DNA of 64,000 nucleotides from an uncultured Bacillota bacterium (GTDB lineage Bacteria > Bacillota_I > Bacilli_A > RFN20 > CAG-826), in assembly GCA_949299565.1 (NCBI GenBank), contig OX437086.1:997999-1061998 (forward strand), given 5' to 3'. Positions within the stretch are counted from its first letter, which is position 1; every line of letters starts with the position of its first letter. The notes under the pieces are model-generated. The model did not search any database, had not been told where the DNA came from, and saw only the letters and a list, made by a program, of their open reading frames with translations. Below are positions 17,910-25,405 of this stretch, piece after piece. A program made the position numbers and the translations under genes.

Positions 17910-18521
17910 TTAAAAAAGACGATAGAGAAGACGCTGTACCGGCTCATAGCTTTCGCGGTAAAGGCCCTCGATAATGCCATATTTCTCTAACGCCGCTAAA
18001 TGCTCTTTGCTAGCGTAGCCTTTATGGCGCGCAAAGCCATATTGCGGATATAATTTATCCAAATCAATCATGTAATGATCTCGTCTAACCTTCGCTAAAA
18101 TTGAAGCGGCCGCCACGCATAAATAATTCGCATCGGCTTTCGCGTAGGAAAAAACCGGTTTTTTCTGAAACTCAAGGGGCATATAGTCGGTGATGATTGC
18201 ATCGATTGAGAAATTGAGCGCAGAAAGCGCCCTTAACATCGCAAGACGCGAGGCTTGATAAATGTTCAGCCGGTCGATCTCCTGAGGCGATGCTTCGCCA
18301 TAAGCATAGGCGAGTGCAGATTTTTGAATCTCCAACGCGAGACTTTCTCTTTTTTTAGGCGTCAACTTCTTGGAATCGTCAATCAAAGAATTTTGATATG
18401 CGGGTGGGAAGACAACCGCTGACGCGATTACAGGACCGCATAACGGCCCGCGACCCGCCTCATCGACACCGGCCAAATATAGATATCCTAAAGAACGTAT
18501 TTCATTATCCTTATTCTTCAT
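17910..18521 (-). CDS. rnhB: Ribonuclease HII
   Basis: Cleaves RNA in RNA-DNA hybrids and starts removal of single ribonucleotides from DNA. The protein has 203 residues, normal for the family. The N-terminal catalytic motif GVDEAGRGPLCGPV (Asp, Glu) and the later motif AAASILAKVRRD are clear. It starts inside the rbgA stop (ATGA overlap), the pairing seen in Bacillus (ylqF-rnhB). Confidence 0.96.
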   Translation of the reverse strand: MKNKDNEIRSLGYLYLAGVDEAGRGPLCGPVIASAVVFPPAYQNSLIDDSKKLTPKKRESLALEIQKSALAYAYGEASPQEIDRLNIYQASRLAMLRALSALNFSIDAIITDYMPLEFQKKPVFSYAKADANYLCVAAASILAKVRRDHYMIDLDKLYPQYGFARHKGYASKEHLAALEKYGIIEGLYRESYEPVQRLLYRLF

Positions 18522-19390
18522 AAATCCGGAATTTCTAAGCTGATTTTGCCGAGTTTAGCACTTTGAAAATCTTTGATAAGCGACCACCCGGCTTTCTCGA
18601 AATTATACGCCCCGTTTCTATCCAAAAATCCACGTTTAATCGCAACTTTTTCTAGTAAAGAAAAATTATCGTTTTTTATTTCTTCAATCGAAAACCCATA
18701 AATAGATGATAGTTTTGCGGGTTTTTCACTTAATAAATAGGGGAGCAACGTCTCTAATAGTTCTTCAAGCGGCAAAATATTTTGCGGTAAAGATCCTAAA
18801 AGCGCGAGTTTGATCGCGCTCTGATGATCATCGTATGCCATCGGCAAAATGCCCGGCGTATCAAGCAATAAAAAGTCATCAGAAACTCGTAACCACTGCT
18901 CAGCGACTGTAACACCAGGACGATTGGCAACTTTTGCAACCCGTCGATGCAGCAATTGATTAATAAAAGTCGATTTGCCAACATTAGGAATCCCGACGAC
19001 GAAAAGTTTGAGCAGCGGCTTTTTTTGACCAAGCCGATTGGCCCGTTCTTCTTTTTCTTTAATAAGAGGCGCAGCGGCTTCACGAAGAATTTTTAGAAGA
19101 TTTTCTTTTTTGAAATCCGCAGAGGCGTTCATATATCCCTGCTCTTTGAAAAATTCGCACCACTTCCTCGTAATTGCTTCGTCCGCTAAATCAGCTTTGC
19201 TAAGAAAAAGAAGACGCGGTTTGTTTTTTAAAACCTCTTCTAAAAAGGGATTTTTTGAGGCGTTAGGAGCTCGGGCGTCCAAAATTTCAATCGCCAAATC
19301 CATCGCATGAACAAAACGTTCCAAAGTGTTGAGGGCCTTCCGCATATGACCCGGAAAATGATGGACATTTTTTTGAAAGTTCCCGCTCAT
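18518..19390 (-). CDS. rbgA: Ribosome biogenesis GTPase RbgA (YlqF)
   Basis: Circularly permuted GTPase required for late maturation of the 50S subunit in Bacillus. The protein has 290 residues. G motifs appear in permuted order: G4 as SKADL, then G1 GIPNVGKSTFIN, then G3 DTPG. The N-terminus FPGHMRKAL is typical. The ATG at 19390 overlaps the lepB stop as ATGA; an in-frame start at 19429 lies inside lepB and is less likely. G4 has Ser for the usual Asn, which occurs in this family. Confidence 0.94.
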   Translation of the reverse strand: MSGNFQKNVHHFPGHMRKALNTLERFVHAMDLAIEILDARAPNASKNPFLEEVLKNKPRLLFLSKADLADEAITRKWCEFFKEQGYMNASADFKKENLLKILREAAAPLIKEKEERANRLGQKKPLLKLFVVGIPNVGKSTFINQLLHRRVAKVANRPGVTVAEQWLRVSDDFLLLDTPGILPMAYDDHQSAIKLALLGSLPQNILPLEELLETLLPYLLSEKPAKLSSIYGFSIEEIKNDNFSLLEKVAIKRGFLDRNGAYNFEKAGWSLIKDFQSAKLGKISLEIPDL

Positions 19391-20232
19391 AAAAGCACCA
19401 TGTCCCAAGGCATTCTCAAACTTCCCCAATTTAAGCCGCTAGACTGCCCTGGAACCATCTCACATTTTCCCACAATGGCAACAGCTTCTCCAACTAAACA
19501 CGGGGAAGGTATCGGTCCAATTCGCGGATCTCTAGAGTCAGAAGAGCAACCGATAAGCCGATTATCACCTACTAAAAAATATTCATCATCTGATAAGATC
19601 CATGTTCTTTCTTGACCATTAGTTGTCTCTCTTTTAGCTCTTTGATACCACTCATCTGGCACTAACGGACGATCGGACGACGGCTCAAGAAACGGCTGTT
19701 CAACATATTGATCGTCAACATAAAGTTCGCCATCTGCAGTGAAAGTAATTTCTTCGCCAGGCAATCCAATAACTCTCTTTATTTTTAAATCCGCATTAGA
19801 AAGCAAAACGCCGTCACTAGAAAAATCTTCCGGATAATAAGTCACGACAATGGAGAAACGTTCTAAATTATCACGAAAGCCTTCGCTTTGATCCATTAAA
19901 CCATAATCGCAAAGATATTGATTATGAGGATTGCTGTAATTGCCTAACTGCCAAGAAGTAGAAGGATCATCATGTATCACTTCGTTAGTTCCGTGATTTC
20001 TGACCACCACATCATAATTCAAAGTCGGATACATGCTGGCGCCGTTGACACCGAAACTCCGGTAACGGAGAAAGTTATACCCTTCTTGAGCCACGATGCT
20101 GAAAAGAAAAGCAAAAACAATTACCAAAATAATTTTTAAGGTGAAGAAAAAGTAATGCCTAAATCCCTTCTTTTTGCTCTTTTTAAGATTTGAGAGTTCA
20201 CCTTTTACATGAATTTCCTTCGTCGGGCCCAT
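19387..20232 (-). CDS. lepB: Signal peptidase I
   Basis: Membrane-anchored serine protease that removes signal peptides from secreted proteins. The protein has 281 residues: a Lys-rich cytoplasmic start, one transmembrane helix (about residues 28-50), then the outer catalytic domain. The nucleophile Ser is in GASMYPTL and the general-base Lys in KIKRVIGLPGE; box E GDNR is seen as VGDNRLIGCSSDSR. I chose the ATG at 20232, because the 30-residue longer frame (20322) has no binding site and an uncharacteristic leader. A TATAAT box ends 10 bases before this ATG, so it is probably near-leaderless. Confidence 0.93.
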   Translation of the reverse strand: MGPTKEIHVKGELSNLKKSKKKGFRHYFFFTLKIILVIVFAFLFSIVAQEGYNFLRYRSFGVNGASMYPTLNYDVVVRNHGTNEVIHDDPSTSWQLGNYSNPHNQYLCDYGLMDQSEGFRDNLERFSIVVTYYPEDFSSDGVLLSNADLKIKRVIGLPGEEITFTADGELYVDDQYVEQPFLEPSSDRPLVPDEWYQRAKRETTNGQERTWILSDDEYFLVGDNRLIGCSSDSRDPRIGPIPSPCLVGEAVAIVGKCEMVPGQSSGLNWGSLRMPWDMVLL

Positions 20233-20248
20233 GATATTAGGTATTATA
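20233..20248 (-). promoter_or_regulatory. lepB -10 box, near-leaderless
   Basis: TATAAT at 20243-20248, then 10 bases and the lepB ATG; no Shine-Dalgarno in between. A -35 is not convincing. Confidence 0.5.
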
Positions 20249-20305
20249 CGCGCTATTGTTCGTTGATAAAAATATCTAGAATTTGACTGACTATTAAAAT
20301 TAAGA

Positions 20306-21259
20306 CTAATTGAAAAAATCAAAAAGCGAAATCTCGCGTTCGTCAGATAAAAGAAAACTATTTTGTTTTCCTTCCACTAAAACATCATCATCATTTAAAT
20401 GTCCCAATAAAAGCGGCGAATTAGGGTCATGCAACTTATAATAATTATCGCGCGCGATTCGAGGATTCTTATTCGCGTAACAATATTTACAGCCATTGAG
20501 ACACGTGTCATAAGCTCCGATATCACGGCTTTCGATGCAGTGACATCCATCTCTTAAACCCTTGTGCTTAATTTCTTTAAAAATGCAGTTATTTGCCTCT
20601 TCCAACATTTTTAACGTCGTGCAGCCGGAGCGATAAATTCCATAACGAGAATAGTCATCATCGGTCCCGCATGTTTGAAGATAGATTCCGTATTTTCCAG
20701 CGATTCTCCCTAATCCCTCCGCCAAGCGTTCTTTGTCATCTATCGTTAACGGCATTAGTTCTGGCATATTGACTTCTAATTTTTTATAAACTTCTACAAA
20801 ACTGAAAATGCAGCGGTCGATATGAGACGCTAACTTTTCCGCCATCGCTGAAAAAGTTTCTAAATGTCTATTGATCGTATAATCTTTTGTCAGCAGAACT
20901 GGATCATATCGCCAAGCGATACGCTTTTTGCCAACAATTTTCTCCAATTTGATAAGAGTTTGGATGCTCTCTTCAATTGAAGGAACGCCTGGCTCAATGT
21001 CCTTTCCGTACGCTGTTATCGTGTAATAAAAATAAGTGCGATATCGATCGCTGATTTCATGGAGTCTAGGCAAGATTGGAGCGTAATTTTTAGAGCAAAA
21101 GAGAACTGCATCGATTTTATCAGGCGTCAAAATGTATTCGGTAACCTTATGTGGGAACAACGGATTGCGGGCATAAACATAGCCCTCCTCAAAACGTTTC
21201 AACAACCACTCCGAGAAATATTGGACTATATCGGTTCGCGCGCCGGTATTTAAAATCAT
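20306..21259 (-). CDS. DUF1848 family protein with C-terminal Cys cluster
   Basis: Matches the DUF1848 family as I remember it: an N-terminus of the type M..(S/N)..RTDI..(Y/F)..W, then VYARNP, CSKNY, YYTITAYGKDIEP and WRYDP. It has a TIM-barrel-like core and a C-terminal cysteine motif. Here that motif is GCHCIESRDIG followed by CLNGCKYCYAN, resembling a radical-SAM or Fe-S cluster site moved to the C-terminus. The function of the family is unknown to me. The protein has 317 residues. The ATG at 21259 has GGAG 7 bases upstream; a TTG precedes it directly. It is inserted between rplS and lepB. Confidence 0.85.
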   Translation of the reverse strand: MILNTGARTDIVQYFSEWLLKRFEEGYVYARNPLFPHKVTEYILTPDKIDAVLFCSKNYAPILPRLHEISDRYRTYFYYTITAYGKDIEPGVPSIEESIQTLIKLEKIVGKKRIAWRYDPVLLTKDYTINRHLETFSAMAEKLASHIDRCIFSFVEVYKKLEVNMPELMPLTIDDKERLAEGLGRIAGKYGIYLQTCGTDDDYSRYGIYRSGCTTLKMLEEANNCIFKEIKHKGLRDGCHCIESRDIGAYDTCLNGCKYCYANKNPRIARDNYYKLHDPNSPLLLGHLNDDDVLVEGKQNSFLLSDEREISLFDFFN

Positions 21260-21308
21260 CAAAGTTCTCCGGTCACCAACATTTTATTTAAAAAAGCATC
21301 ATAGTAAT

Positions 21309-21338
21309 AAAAAATCCTCACCGGTAAGATGAGGATTT
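21309..21338 (-). terminator. Rho-independent terminator after rplS
   Basis: Minus strand: 9-bp stem AAATCCTCA / TGAGGATTT with a 9-nt loop, followed by a run of T. It lies 14 bases after the rplS stop and isolates rplS from the DUF1848 gene. Confidence 0.9.
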
Positions 21339-21351
21339 AAGAAACATCGCT

Positions 21352-21717
21352 TTAGTTCGCAGAAGTTTTGCTGTCGCGTTCCTTGATTCTAGCAGCTTTG
21401 CCAGAGAGTTTACGGAGATAAGAGATCCGTGCACGACGCACTTTTCCTAACCGCGCTACCTCAATTTTTGCAATTGCTGGAGAATTCGTAGGGAAGGTTC
21501 TTTCCACGCCAACACCATTAGAGATTTTGCGAACGGTGAAGGTCTCGCTGACGCCATGTCCGCGGCGTTGGATGACCACACCTTCAAAAACCTGAATCCG
21601 CTCTTTTTTGTTTTCGACGATACGCACAGAAACTTTTACTGTGTCGCCGCTGCGGAAGGCCGGAATATCGTTCCGGATTTGACGGGAAGTGACTTCTTCG
21701 ACAATGTTTTTGTTCAT
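21352..21717 (-). CDS. rplS: Ribosomal protein L19
   Basis: Large-subunit protein at the 30S-50S interface. The protein has 121 residues. Family segments are clear: [44 protein letters not shown] and [10 protein letters not shown] strong ribosome binding site (AAGGAGG) precedes the ATG. It is monocistronic, with its own promoter, leader and terminator. In Bacillus it follows trmD directly; here the trmD operon is inverted, leaving rplS divergent from rpsP. Confidence 0.98.
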   Translation of the reverse strand: MNKNIVEEVTSRQIRNDIPAFRSGDTVKVSVRIVENKKERIQVFEGVVIQRRGHGVSETFTVRKISNGVGVERTFPTNSPAIAKIEVARLGKVRRARISYLRKLSGKAARIKERDSKTSAN

Positions 21718-21798
21718 GTCATTTCCTCCTTAATAGATATACCCGAGGTTCATAGTCGAAGCCAGCGGAGCCTCAAGACGTCAATCGACGCAAGGTAG
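21718..21798 (-). promoter_or_regulatory. rplS leader, possible L19 autoregulatory element
   Basis: A leader of about 75 nt that folds CGTC-GATT-GACG and a larger stem closed by GAGG / CCTC, before AAGGAGG. Structured L19 leaders are known in Firmicutes; I recognise the position and fold type but cannot confirm the consensus by eye. Confidence 0.45.
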
Positions 21799-21827
21799 AT
21801 ATTACAAGCCGTTTTCCCATTTGGCAA
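21799..21827 (-). promoter_or_regulatory. rplS promoter
   Basis: TTGCCA (21822-21827), 17-bp spacer, TAATAT (21799-21804). It is back to back with the rpsP promoter. Confidence 0.65.
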
Positions 21828-21858
21828 GTCAAAAATAATAGATGGAAAGCATTTACGC

Positions 21859-21887
21859 TTGACAGTAAGTATTGATCGCGATAGGAT
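21859..21887 (+). promoter_or_regulatory. rpsP operon promoter
   Basis: Perfect -35 TTGACA (21859-21864), 17-bp spacer, -10 TAGGAT (21882-21887). It lies 28 bases before the rpsP ATG, which has a GAGGAAG binding site. Confidence 0.8.
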
Positions 21888-21915
21888 GCTCCCGGAAAGA
21901 AAAGAGGAAGAAAAA

Positions 21916-22182
21916 ATGTCAGTTAAAATTCGTTTGACAAGAACTGGTCGCCATAAGGACCCCTGCTATCGTATCGTCGCTTCCGACACCCGGACCGCTC
22001 GTGATGGCGCTTATCTTGATTTAATCGGCACTTACAATCCTGACAAGGGATTAGAAGGCGCGGAAATCAATGAAGAGAAAGCCCTCTCTTGGCTCAATCG
22101 CGGAGCAATTCCTTCTGATTCCGTCAAGGCGATGCTTTCGGAGAAAGGCATCATTGCCAAATGGAAAGCAGGTAAAAAATAA
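21916..22182 (+). CDS. rpsP: Ribosomal protein S16
   Basis: Small-subunit assembly protein, 88 residues. The beginning VKIRLTRTGRHKDPCYRIV and DLIGTYNP are typical. I chose the ATG at 21916; the longer frame to 21859 starts inside the -35 box. It heads the plus-strand rpsP-khpA-rimM-trmD operon, which is inverted relative to its neighbours. The stop overlaps the khpA start (TAATG). Confidence 0.98.
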   Translation: MSVKIRLTRTGRHKDPCYRIVASDTRTARDGAYLDLIGTYNPDKGLEGAEINEEKALSWLNRGAIPSDSVKAMLSEKGIIAKWKAGKK

Positions 22183-22466
22183 TGGCTGCCACTTTGGAAG
22201 AAGCTATTCACACAATCATTGAACCTTTAGTGGAACATCCTGATGATGTAATCATTCGGGAAATACCGAACCCTTCGAAAAAAGATCGAACAATTCTCAT
22301 CGCGGCCGATGACAAAGACACCGCACGCCTCATTGGAAAGAAAGGCATTGTCGCCAATGCTTTGCGCGAGGTTGTTTCAATTGCCGGCAAGGCCGACAAT
22401 TCAAATACGCGTATCCATTTGCGCTTTGAGAGTTTGAAAGATAATGACGAGGAGGAGGCTGAATAA
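22182..22466 (+). CDS. khpA: KH-domain RNA-binding protein KhpA
   Basis: Small RNA chaperone-like protein, 94 residues. The KH signature IGKKGIVA (G-X-X-G loop) and the flanking fold match KhpA (YlqC). In other Firmicutes it partners KhpB and influences cell size and ribosome-related RNA. It sits between rpsP and rimM as in Bacillus, although ylqD is absent. The C-terminal codons (DEEEAE) overlap the 5' arm of a terminator-like hairpin. Confidence 0.94.
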   Translation: MAATLEEAIHTIIEPLVEHPDDVIIREIPNPSKKDRTILIAADDKDTARLIGKKGIVANALREVVSIAGKADNSNTRIHLRFESLKDNDEEEAE

Positions 22467-22486
22467 GCCCTCCTCTTTTAGTTTTT
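22452..22486 (+). terminator. Terminator-like hairpin between khpA and rimM
   Basis: GAGGAGG (22452-22458) pairs with CCTCCTC (22469-22475). CT/AG extends the stem after a one-base bulge, and TTTTAGTTTTT follows, ending at the rimM ATG. It overlaps the khpA stop. It may attenuate transcription into rimM-trmD so that S16 and KhpA are made in excess. Confidence 0.7.
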
Positions 22487-22993
22487 ATGGATTTAATTAC
22501 GATTGCCTATCTTGAACATGCTCATGGTCTAAATGGGTATTTGAAGGCTGAAATTATCAGCGATTTTCCTGACTTGCGTTTTAAACCAGGTCAACGCTTT
22601 TTGATAAAAGACGGCGCGGATTTTATTGAATTGACATTAAAAGAAGCACGCATCAACAAAAAGGAAGCTCTCCTTTCATTTCTCGAAATCAATGACCGCG
22701 ATGCCGCTGAAAGACATGCAAAAAAAGAACTCTATATGCGAAAGGAAGACGCACCGTTGCCTGATGGCTATTATCGTCTTGAAGATTTAAAAGGTTTAAA
22801 CGTCTATAACGAGCAAAATGAATTTTTAGGTCAGGTGACGAATGTCTATTCAAATTCGCCTGTCAAAAATCTTAAAGTCGAGAAAACCGGCGCAAAACCA
22901 TTCTATGTTCCTTTTCTTTTCGATGAATTCATCATCTCTCTCGACCAAGAAAAGAAAACAATTATCATCAAAGATATCGAGGGTTTACGATGA
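22487..22993 (+). CDS. rimM: 16S rRNA processing protein RimM
   Basis: 30S maturation factor that binds S19. The protein has 168 residues: an N-terminal RimM domain (AYLEHAHGLNGYLKAE) and a C-terminal PRC-barrel domain (YYRLEDLKGLNVY, PFLFDEFI). The ATG follows the T-tract of the khpA-rimM hairpin directly and has no Shine-Dalgarno. The only nearby AGGAGG is buried in that hairpin 30 bases upstream. It overlaps trmD as ATGA. Confidence 0.95.
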   Translation: MDLITIAYLEHAHGLNGYLKAEIISDFPDLRFKPGQRFLIKDGADFIELTLKEARINKKEALLSFLEINDRDAAERHAKKELYMRKEDAPLPDGYYRLEDLKGLNVYNEQNEFLGQVTNVYSNSPVKNLKVEKTGAKPFYVPFLFDEFIISLDQEKKTIIIKDIEGLR

Positions 22994-23748
22994 AAATAAG
23001 CATCCTGACCCTTTTTCCTGATGTCATTCGCCCTTATCTTTCTTATTCGATTATGAAAAGAGGACAGGAGAATGGTGCTTTTTCAGTTGAATTATTACAA
23101 ATCAGAGATTACACCGAGGATAAATACGGACGAGTTGATACGCCGCCGATCGGAGGCGGAGCGGGACTCATTCAAAAATGTCAACCGATTGTCAAAGCAT
23201 TAAATTCAATTAAAACTCCCGCTTCACATGTAATTCTTTTTTCTCCAAGAGGCACCATTTTTAACGAAGAAAAGGCAAAAGAATTAAAAAAATATGACCA
23301 TTTAATTCTAATTTCCGGTCATTATGAAGGCGTTGACGAAAGAGTGAACGATTACGTTGATGAGCTGATTTCTATCGGAGATTTCGTTTTAACTGGCGGC
23401 GAATTGGCTTCGTTAATCGTCGTCGATGCGGTAACGCGTCTTTTGCCCGGCGTCATTAACGCGACATCCTTAGAAAGCGAAAGTTTTGATGACGGATTAT
23501 TGGAATACCCGCAATATACTGAACCTTACGATTTCAACGGTGTGAAAGTTCCAGACATTCTTTATTCGGGCAATCACCAGGCAATCGACAAGTGGCGGAG
23601 GCGTGAGCAACTCAGAATAACTAAAAAATATCGTCCTGATCTTTTTGAAAAATATCCGCTGAGCAAAGAAGATGAAAAACTTCTGAACGAAGAAGCACCC
23701 TCATGGGAAAAAGAGGCTCTAGAAAAAGGTCATAAATTTTTAAAATAA
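22990..23748 (+). CDS. trmD: tRNA (guanine-N1-)-methyltransferase TrmD
   Basis: SPOUT-class enzyme that makes m1G37 in tRNAs with G36, preventing +1 frameshifts. The tRNA-Pro(GGG) in this window has G36 and G37, so it would be a substrate. The protein has 252 residues. Seen: ILTLFPDVI, PIGGGAGLIQKCQP, ISGHYEGVDERV and the trefoil-knot SAM loop SIGDFVLTGGELA. Last gene of the inverted operon, converging on ffh with 6 bases between stops. Confidence 0.97.
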   Translation: MKISILTLFPDVIRPYLSYSIMKRGQENGAFSVELLQIRDYTEDKYGRVDTPPIGGGAGLIQKCQPIVKALNSIKTPASHVILFSPRGTIFNEEKAKELKKYDHLILISGHYEGVDERVNDYVDELISIGDFVLTGGELASLIVVDAVTRLLPGVINATSLESESFDDGLLEYPQYTEPYDFNGVKVPDILYSGNHQAIDKWRRREQLRITKKYRPDLFEKYPLSKEDEKLLNEEAPSWEKEALEKGHKFLK

Positions 23749-23762
23749 CGAGAATTATTTTA
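23741..23762. terminator. Palindromic hairpin holding both trmD and ffh stop codons
   Basis: TAAAATAA (23741-23748), loop CGAGAA, TTATTTTA (23755-23762): a perfect 8-bp A/T stem. The trmD TAA is the last codon of one arm and the ffh TAA lies in the other. It may serve as a weak bidirectional terminator, but it has no G/C pairs. Confidence 0.4.
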
Positions 23763-25089
23763 AGAGGTTAGAAATGTTTGGCGGCAATTTCCCGCCTCTA
23801 TTTTTCATTGTTTTCACGAGTTCTTTAGATTGTTCATATTTTCTAATGACGCGATTGATGTCCGCGTTTGTCAAACCCGAGCCTTTCGCAATCCGGTTCT
23901 TATGCGAAAACTTAAGAATTTCCGGGTGTCGTCTTTCATATGGCGTCATCGAATTGTAGACCGTTTCAAAAACTTTCATTTCTCTTTCGGCTTTATCTTT
24001 TTGCTCATCGCTCAAACGATTAAGACCGGGCACTAAAGAGGATAAAACTTTCATGTTTCCAATCTTTTGAACCATTTTCATCTGTTTCAGCATGTCGTCT
24101 AAGGTGTATTCGCCGCTCAAAAGCTTCTTGCCCTGCCGTTCGGCTTCTTTCTCATCGACGACTTCTTGCGCCCGTTCGACAAGCGAAACAACATCACCCA
24201 TCCCGAGGATGCGATCCGCCAAGCGTTCTGGATGGAATTCTTCAAGGTCCTCCATCTTTTCGCCAGTACCTGTAAAGACAACGGGAAGGCCCGTCAAATA
24301 TTTGAAAGAAAGGACAGCGCCTCCTTTTGCATCGCCATCAAGCTTTGAAACGATAACACCGCTTAAATGCAGACGTTCGTTGAATGTTTTAACAACGTTC
24401 GTGCTGTCTTGGCCCGACATCGCGTCGACTAAAAGTAGCGTTTCATCTAACGCTAAATTTTTGCTTAAAGATTCAAGCTCCTCCATCAACGGTTCATCGA
24501 TTTGAAGGCGGCCTGCAGTATCGAAAATTATAACGTTATATCCTTCAGCTCTAGCTTTTTCTTGTGCTTTCAAAGCAACTTCTAAAGGTTTGGCGTTTGC
24601 CCCAAGCCCGAAAAAAGTCACTCCGAGAGAATCAGCGATCTGCGCCAATTGCTCTAAGGCAGCAGGACGATAAACATCTAACCCGACCAAAAGAACTTTT
24701 TTATGTTTTTTCTTAGCAAAATATGCCGCTAATTTACCGGCAGTCGTTGTTTTGCCGGTTCCTTGAAGGCCGACGAGCATGATTTTATAAAGTCCGCTTC
24801 GACTTTCTAAATGATAATTGTCATCACCTAAAAGTTTGACTAATTCATCATGGCAAATCTTGATGAGCATTTCGCTAGGATTGACACGCGTTAAAACCGC
24901 GCTTCCAAGAGCCTTCTCTTTGACATCCTCAACGAAAGCTTTGACCACTTTATAATTAACGTCGCTTTCAAGAAGCGCGATCCGAATTTCGCGGAGGGCT
25001 TCCTGCATATTGCTTTCGGTAAGGCGATCCTCGCGCCTCATCTTTTTGAAAACAGCTTGAAAACGATCAGTCAAATTCTCAAAAGCCAT
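23755..25089 (-). CDS. ffh: Signal recognition particle protein Ffh
   Basis: GTPase that binds signal sequences and SRP RNA and delivers ribosomes to FtsY. The protein has 444 residues. N domain, then G motifs GLQGTGKTT, DTAGRL, SKLDGDAKGG, then a Met-rich M domain starting near LDDMLKQMKMV and ending with the KGSG RNA-binding region. It overlaps ylxM by 11 bases, and ftsY-ylxM-ffh form a coupled unit. The M domain lacks the usual long C-terminal tail. Confidence 0.97.
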   Translation of the reverse strand: MAFENLTDRFQAVFKKMRREDRLTESNMQEALREIRIALLESDVNYKVVKAFVEDVKEKALGSAVLTRVNPSEMLIKICHDELVKLLGDDNYHLESRSGLYKIMLVGLQGTGKTTTAGKLAAYFAKKKHKKVLLVGLDVYRPAALEQLAQIADSLGVTFFGLGANAKPLEVALKAQEKARAEGYNVIIFDTAGRLQIDEPLMEELESLSKNLALDETLLLVDAMSGQDSTNVVKTFNERLHLSGVIVSKLDGDAKGGAVLSFKYLTGLPVVFTGTGEKMEDLEEFHPERLADRILGMGDVVSLVERAQEVVDEKEAERQGKKLLSGEYTLDDMLKQMKMVQKIGNMKVLSSLVPGLNRLSDEQKDKAEREMKVFETVYNSMTPYERRHPEILKFSHKNRIAKGSGLTNADINRVIRKYEQSKELVKTMKNRGGKLPPNISNLLK

Positions 25090-25405
25090 CTTTAATTCCC
25101 TCCTCTAATTTTTGATATATGCTCGGCTCAATATTCTTCTTTTGATTCTCTAATAATTTCAACAATCTGCACCGATAAGCATAAAAACCAAGTTTAGCTT
25201 CGATATCTTCCAATTTTTGTGAAGCTTTAAACAAGGCATCGCTTTGAGCGGCACGCGAAGTATGATTTTCGTCAGCCATTTCGCTATATGAAAGATCATA
25301 AAGATAATGCCAACGGAAAGCCTCTTTCTGGGCATCGCTTAAAAGATTTTGGTAAAGCTGAAATAGACTGATCAAACGCTCTCGGACCTTTAAATCATCA
25401 TTCAT
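25079..25405 (-). CDS. ylxM: YlxM family SRP-associated HTH protein
   Basis: Small helix-turn-helix protein (108 residues) of the YlxM/p13 family. It resembles sigma-70 region 4, with LLSDAQKEAFRWHY and DLSYSEMADENHTSRAAQ. Relatives bind SRP components and modulate FtsY-Ffh. It overlaps ftsY by 8 bases and ffh by 11, the same context as in Bacillus and Streptococcus. Confidence 0.88.
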   Translation of the reverse strand: MNDDLKVRERLISLFQLYQNLLSDAQKEAFRWHYLYDLSYSEMADENHTSRAAQSDALFKASQKLEDIEAKLGFYAYRCRLLKLLENQKKNIEPSIYQKLEEGIKDGF

